The notes below the pieces were generated by a model, which had not been told where the DNA came from, did not search any database, and saw only the letters and a list, made by a program, of their open reading frames with translations. The translations under genes and the position numbers were made by a program. Positions 8,144-17,382 of a stretch of 64,000 nucleotides of DNA are shown in pieces. Every line of letters begins with the position of its first letter. Position 1 is the first letter of the stretch. The stretch is taken from contig NZ_LQIN01000006.1 in the NCBI RefSeq assembly GCF_001500065.1, forward strand, positions 1 through 64,000, given 5' to 3'. The stretch comes from Mycobacterium sp. IS-3022 (GTDB lineage Bacteria; Actinomycetota; Actinomycetes; Mycobacteriales; Mycobacteriaceae).

Positions 8144-9940
8144 ATGGCTGACGGGGTCGGGCTGTCGGTTGGCGCCACCAACCTGGCGGCCGTCGTGCTG
8201 GGCCGGTCCGCGCTGACGCGGTCGCCGGTGTTGACGCGTTTCGCACACCGGCCCCCGGAGGTCGGCGTGCCTGAGGAGAACCGCAACCTCAACGAGCGTG
8301 GCCTCATCCTGACCGATTTCGTGGACCGCGTCGGCGATCCGGTCGGCATCGTCGCCGCCGACGGGTCGAGTCACCGCGCCGATGCCGTGCTCGCGGACGC
8401 GCTGCGGGCGATGCTGTACGCGCTCGGGGGTGGGCGCCGGCCGGTCGGCCCGGTGGCGGTGACGCATCCGGCACATTGGCGGCGCGCCTCGGTCGACGCG
8501 CTGCGGGGCGCGCTGGCCGCGATCCCCGAGTTCCACCGTCCGCAGCCTGCGCCCGTCGTCTCCGACAGTGTCGCGGCGCTGACCGCGCTGCAGAACGAGC
8601 CTGGCCTGCCCGCGCGCGGCGTCATCGCGCTCTGCGATTTCGGCGGCACCGGCACCAGCATCACCCTGGTCGACGCCGGCAACGGGTACTCGCCCGTCGC
8701 CGACACCGTGCGTCATCCCGAACTGTCCGGTGACCTGGTGGACCAGGCACTGCTGACCCACGTCCTCGAAGACCTGGCCAGGGCCGGCACCATCGACCTG
8801 TCCGGCACCTCGGCGATCGGATCGCTGTCGCGGTTGCGCGCGCAGTGCCGCGGCGCCAAGGAGCGGCTGTCCACCGCGGCGTTCACCACGCTGGTGGCCG
8901 ACCTGCCCGGGCACCGAAGCGACGTGCGACTGACCCGCACCGAACTCGACGAGCTGCTGCGCGTACCGGTCACCGCGTTCGCCGACGTGCTTCAGGACAC
9001 GTTGGAGCGCAACGATGTTCGGGAACTTGCGGCGGTCGCATCGGTAGGCGGCGGGGCGCGGATCCCGGTCGTGACCACGACGCTGTCGGAGCGATTCCGG
9101 GTGCCGGTCATCACGACGGCCCAGCCCGAGTTGACCGCGGCGGTGGGCGGCGGGCTGGCGGCCGTCCGGGGCACCGTCGAAGAGGGCATGACCGCGATGG
9201 CCGCGGCGCCCGGGGCGGCCGCTGCGGCCGGCGCGGCGACCGCCATGGCGCCCGAGGCCGATGCGGCGGCCGACGAGATGTCGCCGCAGTCGAGCACCTT
9301 CGGCGCGTTGGCGTGGTCGGACGCCGACGACGTGCCCGAGGTGGCGGCCACCGACCCGTACGACTATGCGTCGGAGCCCGCGGGCGCCGGCGGCGTGCGA
9401 CCACAGCTGCAGTTCGGCGACGAGTCCTGGGACGACCTGCCGCCTCGACGAACGCCGTGGTACCGAAACCCGGCCGTTCCGCTCGCTGCGGGCGTCCTCG
9501 TGGTGCTGGCTGCGCTGGCGGCCGCGGTGTTCTGGGTGATGAAAGGCGACGAGACCGCTCCCATGCCGGCATCGACCACAGCGCCTCCCGTCACGGCCAC
9601 GCCGCGACCCGCGACGCCGCCGCCTGGTTCTGCCGAACCGGGACCTGCGACGCAGGCGCCGCCGCAGACCGTCTACCAGCCGCCTCCGCCGCAGACGCGG
9701 ACCATCACCGAGGCGCCGCCGTCACCCGAGCCGCCGCCGACGTCCGCGCCGCCACCGACCACGTCCGCGCCCCCACCACCTACGTCCGCGCCGCCACCGA
9801 CCACGCAGCCGCCACCGCCGACGACGCAGCCGCCACCGACGACGCAGCCGCCGGCGTGGACCCCAACCGCGCCGTATCCGACCATCCCGGGACTGCCCTG
9901 GGTGCCGGCCCCGCAACTGCCCGGGCAACCCGCGCCGTAG
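8144..9940 (+). CDS. Membrane-anchored Hsp70-like protein with proline-rich C-terminal tail
   Basis: Residues ~5-350 show the actin/Hsp70 ATPase fold in degenerate form: phosphate-1 loop GLSVGATNLA, phosphate-2 loop CDFGGTGTS, adenosine motif SVGGGARIP. There is no Hsp70 substrate-binding domain. Instead comes an Ala-rich linker, one transmembrane helix (~443-465) and a ~130-residue Pro/Thr/Ala tail predicted to be outside the membrane. The head would thus be cytoplasmic and the tail in the wall region. The protein is 598 residues from the ATG at 8144 (GAGGA just upstream; GTG at 8141 also possible). Similar Hsp70-like membrane proteins occur in other mycobacteria; the client or role is not known to me. 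Confidence 0.8.
   Translation: MADGVGLSVGATNLAAVVLGRSALTRSPVLTRFAHRPPEVGVPEENRNLNERGLILTDFVDRVGDPVGIVAADGSSHRADAVLADALRAMLYALGGGRRPVGPVAVTHPAHWRRASVDALRGALAAIPEFHRPQPAPVVSDSVAALTALQNEPGLPARGVIALCDFGGTGTSITLVDAGNGYSPVADTVRHPELSGDLVDQALLTHVLEDLARAGTIDLSGTSAIGSLSRLRAQCRGAKERLSTAAFTTLVADLPGHRSDVRLTRTELDELLRVPVTAFADVLQDTLERNDVRELAAVASVGGGARIPVVTTTLSERFRVPVITTAQPELTAAVGGGLAAVRGTVEEGMTAMAAAPGAAAAAGAATAMAPEADAAADEMSPQSSTFGALAWSDADDVPEVAATDPYDYASEPAGAGGVRPQLQFGDESWDDLPPRRTPWYRNPAVPLAAGVLVVLAALAAAVFWVMKGDETAPMPASTTAPPVTATPRPATPPPGSAEPGPATQAPPQTVYQPPPPQTRTITEAPPSPEPPPTSAPPPTTSAPPPPTSAPPPTTQPPPPTTQPPPTTQPPAWTPTAPYPTIPGLPWVPAPQLPGQPAP
9736..9852 (+). repeat. Low-complexity Pro/Thr/Ser/Ala coding repeat
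   Basis: Tandem variants of a unit built from cc(g/a)ccgacgtccgcgccgcc and ccgacgacgcagccgcc encode TSAPPPT and TTQPPPP units in the tail of the Hsp70-like protein. It is a protein-coding repeat of the kind that varies in length between strains, not a CRISPR array. Confidence 0.75.
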
Positions 9941-9975
9941 CTCCACCGGCCAATGGGCTACCCGACGAGCCGCGG

Positions 9976-11061
9976 TCAGTGGGCCCTGGGTCGTTTCGTC
10001 AACACCAGGTGCGCCATCGGAATCTGGGTCTTCTCGGGCGCCGCGGCGAGCCGGGCCGCAACGCCCGCCTCGAGACGGTCGAAGATCTCCGCCGACCTCG
10101 GCTCGGTGCCACCGTCGAGTGCACTCACCAGCGTCGGGAACACCGCGGCCCGGCAAAAGGACGCCCACTGCGCTCCGAAAGCGTCTGCGTTGCCGTCGAC
10201 TTGGTACTGCTGCCAGAAGCGGTCCCCGGCGTCGAAGACCTCGAGGTGCTCGATCTCGAGTTGTTCGAAGCGGCCTTTCGGCGCGAACGGCGCCAGGAAG
10301 TCCGACTCACTGCGGCCGACGATCGGGATGCCCATCCGGTACACCTCGTCGGTGCTCAACAGCCGATCGGCGGCGAGCTCGTCGATCGTGTCGACCAATG
10401 CGCCGAGCACCGGGCGGTATCCGGACTCGCCGTCGTCGTCGACCGCCGTCGTCATCACCACCAGACGACCGCCGCGACGCAACTCGCGGCCGCGAAACGC
10501 GATGAACTCCTGCCAGTCCTGGGCGGCCTGCCTGGCATAGGCGGCGCGCACGCTCTCGTCGCGGCTGTACGCGACGTGGACATGATCGGGGATCGGCGCC
10601 GGGACACGGCTGAGCCAATGCACCGCCCACGAACTCCAACCCAGATTGACGCTGCTGGACGGCATGATCTGCGAGTAGAACGACCGACCGATCGCCGAGG
10701 CGAAGGTCGCCGCGTCCTTGCTCAGATAGGTATCCGGATCCTCGGCGAGCGTCCGGAACAATGCGGTGAAGTCATTCTCCGGGACGTCGGTGTGCACGAC
10801 GAGCGTGGAGTGGTCGGTGCGGGTCCGCTTGCGCAGCACCGCTATTGCCGCGCAGATCGGCAGCAGCGAGTTGTGACCGGTGGAGGCGCCGTAGTCGGCG
10901 ATGACGAACGGCTGCGGAAGGCGCGGGACCGGCACCGCGGCGGCGGCTTCCTCGAAGAGCTTGATCGCGGCCTGCAGTCCGGCGGCCTGCAGCCGCGAGC
11001 CGGCGGTGTAGGACCCGCTCTCCATCGGCTCGGGCCGCACGACGATGCTGGACTCGGGCAA
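9976..11061 (-). CDS. SABATH-family S-adenosylmethionine-dependent carboxyl methyltransferase
   Basis: Predicted to methylate the carboxyl group of a small acid. The 361-residue length and motifs match the SABATH (Methyltransf_7) family best known from plants: YGASTGHNSL as SAM-binding motif I (~56), a VVHTDVPENDF stretch, SFYSQIMPSSS (substrate/SAM pocket) and VNLGWSSWAVHWLS. A mycobacterial SABATH enzyme has been characterised as a fatty acid O-methyltransferase, so free fatty acids are plausible substrates here. TTG at 11061 has GGGAGG five bases upstream; ATG at 11025 is an alternative. It stands alone, convergent with the Hsp70-like gene and divergent from the SHOCT gene. Confidence 0.87.
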   Translation of the reverse strand: MPESSIVVRPEPMESGSYTAGSRLQAAGLQAAIKLFEEAAAAVPVPRLPQPFVIADYGASTGHNSLLPICAAIAVLRKRTRTDHSTLVVHTDVPENDFTALFRTLAEDPDTYLSKDAATFASAIGRSFYSQIMPSSSVNLGWSSWAVHWLSRVPAPIPDHVHVAYSRDESVRAAYARQAAQDWQEFIAFRGRELRRGGRLVVMTTAVDDDGESGYRPVLGALVDTIDELAADRLLSTDEVYRMGIPIVGRSESDFLAPFAPKGRFEQLEIEHLEVFDAGDRFWQQYQVDGNADAFGAQWASFCRAAVFPTLVSALDGGTEPRSAEIFDRLEAGVAARLAAAPEKTQIPMAHLVLTKRPRAH

Positions 11062-11198
11062 CGCGACCTCCCGGACGTGGCGGACAACTGATTCGGTCGC
11101 TTACGACGGTAGTCCCCGTTCGGAATTGACGCCGCCGAAGGTGTCGACTGATCCCATCAAGGCCACCGCACGCGGCCCGGCCGTGTCACACTCGGGCC

Positions 11199-11942
11199 AT
11201 GAGCGGAAGGGTCGCCCCGCGCATCGCTGTCGTCGTCTCCGTGCTGACCCTGCTGGTGTCCGTCGTCGGGTTCATCGTCACGCTGGTACTCAACGCGTTC
11301 GTGCTCGACGAGTTCGACGCATACGGTGAGGTGCCGATCCCGGGAACGGGCAGCATCGAGTTGCCGGCCGGCGAGGTGACCGTCAGCTTCCACACCATGA
11401 TCACCGGTCAGCCGACGAGCGGCTTCCCCATCCCCGAGATCAGCATCGACATCGAGTCGCCCGATGGCGTCGCCGACCCGGTGGTGACCGAAAACATCGG
11501 CGGGACAACAACAGTCAACAGTGACACGCACGTGCGGGTGTGGCTGATCGAGGTGGCCGAAGCGGGCACCTACCGCGTCGCGACGGACGGCGATGTGGCC
11601 GGGTACATCAACCCTCGGCTGGCTTTCGGCCACGGCAGTGCCTACAGCTGGCTGCTCTGGGTGTTCGGCGGCCTGATCGCGCTCGGGGTGCTCGAACTCA
11701 TCGCCGCCATGGTCTGGTCGGCGCGCGCCGGCAAGGCGGCGCGACCGCTTGCGCCGCACGAGATGCTCAGCGCCGACGGACCGCCGACGCTGCATGCGGT
11801 GTCGACACCGACCTCCGGCTATCAGCCGAACGACCAAGGGGTGCGGCTCGAGCAGTTGAAGCAGCTGGCCGCACTTAGGGATTCGGGTGCGCTCACCGAG
11901 GCGGAGTTCCAGGCCGAGAAGCGCCGCATCCTCGAGGACTAG
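11199..11942 (+). CDS. SHOCT-domain membrane protein
   Basis: Two transmembrane helices (about residues 9-31 and 148-170) enclose an extracytoplasmic beta-rich domain of about 110 residues. The cytoplasmic C-terminus ends in a SHOCT motif (about 214-247: LEQLKQLAALRDSGALTEAE type), a short helical hairpin often found at the ends of membrane proteins. It begins with ATG at 11199, 247 residues. Function unknown. The gene is divergent from the SABATH gene, 137 bases apart. Confidence 0.8.
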   Translation: MSGRVAPRIAVVVSVLTLLVSVVGFIVTLVLNAFVLDEFDAYGEVPIPGTGSIELPAGEVTVSFHTMITGQPTSGFPIPEISIDIESPDGVADPVVTENIGGTTTVNSDTHVRVWLIEVAEAGTYRVATDGDVAGYINPRLAFGHGSAYSWLLWVFGGLIALGVLELIAAMVWSARAGKAARPLAPHEMLSADGPPTLHAVSTPTSGYQPNDQGVRLEQLKQLAALRDSGALTEAEFQAEKRRILED

Positions 11943-11988
11943 GGCCCCCGGCCAGCGAGGGGACCACTGGCCCGAGCCGATAGGCAGC

Positions 11989-12618
11989 TCAGCTGCCGCG
12001 GGCCACCCACTCGTCGTAGTGCACGATCTCGTCGCCGATGGTGGTGGAATCGCCGTGGCCGGTGTAGACGACGGTATCGCCGGGCAACTTGCCGAGCCGG
12101 CCCGAGATCGACTCGAGGATGGTCGGGAAGTCCGAGAAGGAACGCCCCGTCGCACCAGGCCCGCCCTGAAACAAGGTGTCACCGGAGAACACCGCATTCA
12201 ACTCGGGCGCATGCCAGCACACCGACCCGGGCGAGTGGCCAGGGGTGTGCAGAGCGCGCAACTCGGTGCCGGCCACCCGCAGGGTGTCACCGTCGGCCGC
12301 GGTGCGAAAGTCGCTGTCGGGATGCGTCATTCGCCACAGCACATCGTCAGCCGGATGCAACAGCACCGGGGCGTCAAGCGCCTGGCCGAGTTCGGGCGCG
12401 ACGGTCACGTGATCGTTGTGCCCGTGCGTGCAGACGACCGCCACGACGTGTCTGCCGCCGACGGCGTTGACGATCGGGCCCGCGTCGTGTGCCGCGTCGA
12501 ACACCACCACCTCGGAGTCGTCGCCGACGACCCAGATGTTGTTGTCGACTTCCCAACTACCGCCGTCGAGTTCGAAGGTGCCGTGGGTGACCACCCGCCC
12601 GATCGGCCCGCCGTTCAC
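11989..12618 (-). CDS. Metallo-beta-lactamase-fold hydrolase (Rv2260 type)
   Basis: Zinc hydrolase of 209 residues with the HxHxDH motif (THGHNDH), the later HTPGHSPGS histidine and FSGDTLF aspartate, and TGHGD near the end: the complete glyoxalase II-type metal site. The GTG at 12618 overlaps the mscR stop by 4 bases, so it is translated with that gene. The pairing suggests a thioester hydrolase acting on the product of MscR, i.e. S-formylmycothiol to formate plus mycothiol; this is inference from gene coupling and fold, not shown by the sequence alone. Confidence 0.87.
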   Translation of the reverse strand: MNGGPIGRVVTHGTFELDGGSWEVDNNIWVVGDDSEVVVFDAAHDAGPIVNAVGGRHVVAVVCTHGHNDHVTVAPELGQALDAPVLLHPADDVLWRMTHPDSDFRTAADGDTLRVAGTELRALHTPGHSPGSVCWHAPELNAVFSGDTLFQGGPGATGRSFSDFPTILESISGRLGKLPGDTVVYTGHGDSTTIGDEIVHYDEWVARGS

Positions 12619-13700
12619 AGGATCACCACCGAACGCAGCACGGAGCCGCCGTGCATCTTGTGGAAAGCCTCCTCGACGTCGTCGATGCCGATGCGTTCGG
12701 TGACGAACCGCTCCAGCGGCAGCCGCCCCTGCAGGTAGAGGCTGATCAAGGTGGGGAAGTCCCGTTCGGGTAGACAATCGCCGTACCACGACGACTTGAG
12801 TGAGCCTCCACGGGAGAAAAAGTCGATCAGCGGCAGCTCCAGCGTCATGTCCGGCGTCGGAACACCCACCAGCACAACGGTTCCCGCCAGGTCGCGGGCG
12901 TAGAACGCCTGCTTCCAGGTCTCCGGTCGGCCGACCGCGTCGATCACCACGTCGGCGCCGAAGCCGTCGGTGAGGTCCTGAATTGTCTGCACCGGGTCCA
13001 GTTCACGCGCGTTCACGGTGTGGGTGGCGCCGAAATCGCGGGCCCAGTCGAGCTTCTTGTTGTCGGTGTCGACGGCGATGATGCGCTTGGCGCCGACCAG
13101 TCGCGCACCGGCGATCGCCGCATCGCCGACGCCGCCGCAGCCGATGACCGCGACGGTGTCGTCGCGGCCCACCGCGCCGGTGTTGACCGCCGCACCCAGA
13201 CCGGCCATCACGCCGCAGCCCAGCAGTCCGGCCACCGCGGGGTCGGCCTCGGGGTCGACCTTGGTGCACTGGCCCTCGTGCACCAGAGTCTTCTCGGCGA
13301 ACGCGCCGATGCCCAGAGCAGGCGTCAACTCCGTGCCGTCGGTGAGAGTCATCTTCTGCGCGGCGTTGTGGGTGTCGAAGCACAGATGCGGACGGCCGCG
13401 CTTGCAGGCCCGGCACTGGCCGCACACGGCGCGCCAGTTCAGGATCACGAAGTCGCCGGGTTCGACGTTGGTCACACCGGTGCCGACCGATTCGACGGTC
13501 CCGGCCGCCTCGTGTCCGAGCAGGAACGGGAACTCGTCGTTGATCCCGCCCTCGCGATACGTCAGGTCGGTATGGCACACCCCGCACGCGGTGACGTCGA
13601 CCACCACCTCGCCCGGACCGGGGTCGGGAATCACGACGTCCACGACCTCTACTGGCTCGCCCTTCTTGCGTGAGATCACACCGCGCACCGTCTGGCTCAT
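12615..13700 (-). CDS. mscR: Mycothiol-dependent formaldehyde dehydrogenase / S-nitrosomycothiol reductase
   Basis: Zinc alcohol dehydrogenase-superfamily enzyme oxidising the mycothiol-formaldehyde adduct and reducing S-nitrosomycothiol, hence protecting against aldehydes and nitric oxide. The 361 residues equal the length of M. tuberculosis Rv2259 (AdhE2/MscR). Catalytic zinc ligands lie in CGVCHTD and GHEA; structural zinc ligands in [15 protein letters not shown]; the cofactor motif is GCGGVGDAA. The following metallo-hydrolase overlaps it by 4 bases. Divergent from a methyltransferase gene 123 bases away. Confidence 0.94.
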   Translation of the reverse strand: MSQTVRGVISRKKGEPVEVVDVVIPDPGPGEVVVDVTACGVCHTDLTYREGGINDEFPFLLGHEAAGTVESVGTGVTNVEPGDFVILNWRAVCGQCRACKRGRPHLCFDTHNAAQKMTLTDGTELTPALGIGAFAEKTLVHEGQCTKVDPEADPAVAGLLGCGVMAGLGAAVNTGAVGRDDTVAVIGCGGVGDAAIAGARLVGAKRIIAVDTDNKKLDWARDFGATHTVNARELDPVQTIQDLTDGFGADVVIDAVGRPETWKQAFYARDLAGTVVLVGVPTPDMTLELPLIDFFSRGGSLKSSWYGDCLPERDFPTLISLYLQGRLPLERFVTERIGIDDVEEAFHKMHGGSVLRSVVIL

Positions 13701-13823
13701 GCGTCCAACCTAATGGGTGACTCCCGGATGTCCGGATCGGGCCGAGGTCCCGATCGTGGCGTGACGCCGTGCTGACGAATCGGTGCATTGAACCGACGTG
13801 GCGCGCCTACCGTTGATCGGATT

Positions 13824-14903
13824 ATGACCACACTCGACAACAACACCATCGCCGACTCCACCGAAGAATTCGCCGGGCGGATGGTCGACGCGATCGACAG
13901 CGCGAGCCTCGCCATCCTGTTGTCCATCGGACACCAGACCTCGTTGTGGGACACGCTGGCCGGGCTACCGCCGGCAACCAGCGCCCAAATCGCCGACGCC
14001 GCCGGGCTCAACGAACGCTACGTACGCGAATGGCTCGGCGGAGTCGTCGCATCTCGGGTCGTCGACTACGACGCCGCGACGGACACCTACACGCTGCCGC
14101 GCCACCGCGCCGCGGTGCTCACCCGGGCCGCCGGCCCGGACAACCTCGCGCGGGTGGCGCAGTTCATCCCGTTGCTGGCCGAGGTCGAACAGAAGATCAT
14201 CGGCTGCTTCCGAACCGGCGGCGGGCTGTCCTACAGCGAGTATCCGCGTTTTCACACGCTGATGGCCGAGGAGAGCGGTGAGGTGTTCGACGCCGCGCTC
14301 GTCGACGTCATCCTGCCGATGGCCGACGGGCTTCCGCAGTTGTTGCGTGAAGGTGCCGACGTAGCCGACATCGGCTGCGGCAGTGGGCATGCCATCAACG
14401 TGATGGCGCAGGCCTTCCCGGCGAGCCGGTTCACCGGAGTCGACTTCTCCGACGAGGGGCTGGGCGTCGGGCGCGCGGAGGCGGCTCGGCTCGGCCTGAC
14501 CAACGCCACCTTCGTCGCCGCCGACGTGGCCGAACTCGACATGCCCGAAAGCTACGACCTGATCACGGTTTTCGACGCCATTCACGACCAGGCCGCTCCG
14601 GCTGCGGTGCTGGCGAACATCCACCGCGCGCTACGGCCCGGCGGCACCCTGCTCATGGTCGACATCAAGGCGTCGAGCCGGCTGGAGGACAACGTCGGCG
14701 AGCCGTTCTCCACGTACCTCTACACCGTCTCGACGATGCACTGTATGAGCGTGTCACTCGGCCTCGACGGCGCCGGGCTGGGCACCTGCTGGGGTCACCA
14801 ACTCGCCACGTCGATGCTCGCCGACGCGGGGTTCGACGACGTCCAGATGCGCGAGATCGAGTCGGATCCGATCAACAACTACTACATCGCGCGGAAATCG
14901 TGA
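13824..14903 (+). CDS. Class I SAM-dependent methyltransferase (Rv2258c type)
   Basis: A 359-residue protein with an N-terminal winged-helix dimerisation domain (~1-90) and a C-terminal Rossmann methyltransferase domain with motif [10 protein letters not shown] near 182. It resembles M. tuberculosis Rv2258c, once annotated as a regulator because of the winged helix. Substrate unknown. ATG at 13824 is preferred over an upstream GTG at 13788. The stop overlaps the start of the next gene (GTGA), so it is coupled to a homocysteine methyltransferase that could recycle the homocysteine derived from used SAM. Confidence 0.88.
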   Translation: MTTLDNNTIADSTEEFAGRMVDAIDSASLAILLSIGHQTSLWDTLAGLPPATSAQIADAAGLNERYVREWLGGVVASRVVDYDAATDTYTLPRHRAAVLTRAAGPDNLARVAQFIPLLAEVEQKIIGCFRTGGGLSYSEYPRFHTLMAEESGEVFDAALVDVILPMADGLPQLLREGADVADIGCGSGHAINVMAQAFPASRFTGVDFSDEGLGVGRAEAARLGLTNATFVAADVAELDMPESYDLITVFDAIHDQAAPAAVLANIHRALRPGGTLLMVDIKASSRLEDNVGEPFSTYLYTVSTMHCMSVSLGLDGAGLGTCWGHQLATSMLADAGFDDVQMREIESDPINNYYIARKS

Positions 14904-15847
14904 CGCGCCAGCGGCTTCCGCAGCTCGACGGCCGCTTGTTCATCACCGACGGTGGGCTGGAAACGGAGCTCGTCTTCCACGATGGACTGGACCTGCCGGC
15001 GTTTGCGGCGTTCCCGTTGGTCGAGAAGCCGCAGTCGCGCGCGCGGCTGCGCCGGTACTACGAGGGGTATGTCGCGATTGCGCGCGAGCACCGGGCCGGT
15101 TTCGTGGTGGAGACCGCGACGTGGCGCGCGAACCCCGACTGGGCTGACCAACTGGGCTACTCGGCGGACCGTCTCGATGCGGTCAATCGCGCCGCGGTGG
15201 CGCTGGCTGAGGAAGTCCGCGCGCACGCGGTGGCCGACGGCATCACCGCGGTGGTGAGTGGATGCGTCGGCCCGCGCGGCGACGGCTACGACCCGGGCGA
15301 GGCGATGACTGTCGACGAGGCCGAGCGATACCACGCCGTTCAGATCGGCACGTTCGCCGATACCTCGGCCGACCAGGTCACCGCGATCACGATGACCAAC
15401 GCCGAAGAGGCGATCGGCATCGTGCGGGCCGCGACGGCGGCGGGGATACCCGCGGCGGTGTCGTTCACGGTGGAGACCGATGGACGGCTGCCGACGGGAG
15501 AATCGCTGCACGAGGCGATCGGCCGGGTCGACGCCGAGACCAGCCGCGCGGCAGCGTACTTCATGGTCAACTGCGCGCACCCGACGCATTTCGCGCATGC
15601 ACTCGATCACGACGGGGCGTGGCGGCAGCGGTTGCTTGGGTTGCGCGCGAACGCATCGGCAAAGAGTCATGCCGAACTCGATGAGGCCACCGAACTCGAC
15701 GAGGGTGACCCGGACGACCTCGCGGCCCGACATGCCGCGTTGCGGGAACGGTTGCCCGCCGTCACCGTGCTGGGTGGATGCTGCGGCACCGACGCGCGGC
15801 ACGTGGCCGCGATCGCCGCGGCGTGGGTGGCACGACCCGCCGGTTAA
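14900..15847 (+). CDS. Homocysteine S-methyltransferase family protein
   Basis: Transfers a methyl group, typically from S-methylmethionine or SAM, to homocysteine to give methionine. The 315-residue chain has the family features: DGGLETEL near the N-terminus and the three zinc cysteines in NCAHP (~221) and GGCCGTD (~295-300). This is the MmuM size class, lacking cobalamin domains. The GTG at 14900 overlaps the preceding methyltransferase stop. M. tuberculosis has mmuM elsewhere, so this coupling to an Rv2258c-type gene appears specific to some mycobacteria (from memory). Confidence 0.9.
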   Translation: MTRQRLPQLDGRLFITDGGLETELVFHDGLDLPAFAAFPLVEKPQSRARLRRYYEGYVAIAREHRAGFVVETATWRANPDWADQLGYSADRLDAVNRAAVALAEEVRAHAVADGITAVVSGCVGPRGDGYDPGEAMTVDEAERYHAVQIGTFADTSADQVTAITMTNAEEAIGIVRAATAAGIPAAVSFTVETDGRLPTGESLHEAIGRVDAETSRAAAYFMVNCAHPTHFAHALDHDGAWRQRLLGLRANASAKSHAELDEATELDEGDPDDLAARHAALRERLPAVTVLGGCCGTDARHVAAIAAAWVARPAG

Positions 15848-15858
15848 GCTCCGCTGTG

Positions 15859-16683
15859 ATGAGCGCGCTCGATGCCGTAGCGGACTGGCCCGTTTCCAAT
15901 GCCGCCGCCGCCGTGGTGGGCCCGTCGGGCGTGCTGGCCGAGCACGGCGAGGTACGACACCGGTTCGCGTTGGCGTCGGTCACCAAGCTGCTGGCCGCCC
16001 GCGCGGTGCAGGTCGGTGTCGAAGAGGGTGCGGTCGACCTCGACACCGAGGCGGGGCCGCCGGGCGCCACCGTCCGTCATCTGCTCGCGCACGCGTCCGG
16101 TTACTCCATGCACTCGGAAAAGACGATGTCCGAGCCGGGCACGCGCCGCGTCTACTCCAACTACGGGTTCGGGGTGCTCGCCGAGACGCTCGAGAAGGCC
16201 ACCGGGATCGAATTCGGGCGGTATCTGACCGAAGCGGTGTTCGAACCGCTCGCGATGGCCGACAGTGCACTCGACGGGGGAGCGGCCGCCGCGGGGTACG
16301 GCGCGACGTCGACGGTTGCCGATCTGGCGGCGTTCGCCGGCGACCTGCTGCGGCCGGTCACGGTGTCGGCGCAGCTGCACGCCGAGGCGATCTCGGTGCA
16401 GTTCGGCGGCCTGGACGGTGTGTTACCGGGCTTCGGCGTGCAGCGGCCCAACGACTGGGGGTTGGGCTTCGAGATCCGCGACGGCAAGTCACGGCACTGG
16501 ACGGGCACCGGGAACTCGGGCCGCACTTTCGGGCATTTTGGCCAGTCAGGGACGTTTTTGTGGGTCGATCCGCAGGCCGATCTGGCGCTGGTCGTGCTGA
16601 CCGACCGGGATTTCGGGGACTGGGCGTACGAGCCGTGGCGGGAGTTGTCTGACGAAGTCCTGAGAGAATTCGGCACAGACTAG
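15859..16683 (+). CDS. Serine beta-lactamase-like hydrolase (Rv2257c type)
   Basis: Member of the class C beta-lactamase/DD-peptidase-like family, 274 residues. The nucleophile motif is S-V-T-K at residues 40-43, the second motif Y-S-N lies in RVYSNYGFG, and a FGHFGQSG stretch replaces the KTG box. No signal peptide is visible, so it probably acts in the cytoplasm as an esterase or peptidase rather than a resistance enzyme. ATG at 15859 (GTG three bases earlier also possible) follows the homocysteine methyltransferase by 11 bases, suggesting one transcript. Confidence 0.85.
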   Translation: MSALDAVADWPVSNAAAAVVGPSGVLAEHGEVRHRFALASVTKLLAARAVQVGVEEGAVDLDTEAGPPGATVRHLLAHASGYSMHSEKTMSEPGTRRVYSNYGFGVLAETLEKATGIEFGRYLTEAVFEPLAMADSALDGGAAAAGYGATSTVADLAAFAGDLLRPVTVSAQLHAEAISVQFGGLDGVLPGFGVQRPNDWGLGFEIRDGKSRHWTGTGNSGRTFGHFGQSGTFLWVDPQADLALVVLTDRDFGDWAYEPWRELSDEVLREFGTD

Positions 16684-16790
16684 CGCAACAGGCGTCTCAC
16701 AGGGCACAATAGACACGCACGACACAGCTGTAATTCGGATCCGCGAGGCCGCTTGGGGAAGACGTCCCTCGTGGAGCCGAAGGAGCAGCT

Positions 16791-17303
16791 ATGCGTGCGT
16801 CGAACCAGTTCGCCGACGCGACGACGGGCGTGGTCTACATCCACGCCTCGCCCGCCGCGGTGTGCCCGCATGTCGAGTGGGCGCTGTCGTCGACCCTTCA
16901 GGCGAGAGCAAACCTCAAGTGGACTCCCCAGCCGGCCATGCCGGGACAGCTGCGCGCGGTCACCAACTGGGTGGGTCCGGTGGGTACCGGCGCCGCGCTG
17001 GCCAGTGCGCTGCGCTCGTGGTCGGTGCTGCGGTTCGAGGTGACCGAGGATCCCAGCCCCGGCCTCGACGGCCACCGCTGGTGTCACACGCCTCAGCTCG
17101 GGTTGTGGAGCGGGTCGATGAGCGCCAACGGAGACGTCGTGGTCGGTGAGATGCGGCTGCGGGCGCTGATGGCTTCCGGCGCCGACACGCTGGCCGCCGA
17201 GCTGGACTCGGTGCTGGGCACCGCGTGGGATGAGGCGCTCGAGCCGTACCGGGACGGCGGTGCGGGCGCGGAGGTGAGCTGGCTGAGCCGCGGAGTCGGG
17301 TAA
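16791..17303 (+). CDS. DUF3145 protein (Rv2256c type)
   Basis: Conserved actinobacterial protein of unknown function, 170 residues. Recognisable by VVYIHASPAAVCPHVEWAL at the start and the WCHTPQLGLW stretch in the middle. It begins at ATG 16791 after GGAGC-type sequence. The 107 bases upstream separate it from the hydrolase and probably hold its promoter; downstream it ends at a symmetrical hairpin shared with the convergent lipid kinase gene. Confidence 0.88.
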   Translation: MRASNQFADATTGVVYIHASPAAVCPHVEWALSSTLQARANLKWTPQPAMPGQLRAVTNWVGPVGTGAALASALRSWSVLRFEVTEDPSPGLDGHRWCHTPQLGLWSGSMSANGDVVVGEMRLRALMASGADTLAAELDSVLGTAWDEALEPYRDGGAGAEVSWLSRGVG

Positions 17304-17330
17304 GTCTGCTTCAGCCGCCGAGCGTGCGCT

Positions 17331-17362
17331 CAGATCGAAAAGTCGGCGGATTTTTCGATCTG
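17331..17362. terminator. Bidirectional hairpin between convergent genes
   Basis: CAGATCGAAAA (17331-17341) and its exact complement TTTTCGATCTG (17352-17362) flank a 10-base loop. The A-run and T-run inside the arms resemble a two-way intrinsic terminator. It lies between the DUF3145 gene (+) and the lipid kinase gene (-). Confidence 0.7.
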
Positions 17363-17382
17363 GTTTCACGTTCGGCGCGGCG

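Noticed and set aside
9736..9852. Tandem repeat resembling a CRISPR array
   Set aside because: The repeats are short, contiguous and in frame with the proline-rich tail of a protein; there are no spacers and no cas genes.
8845..11091. 748-codon plus-strand frame
   Set aside because: Runs across the Hsp70-like gene in another frame and opposite the SABATH gene; composition is that of a shadow.
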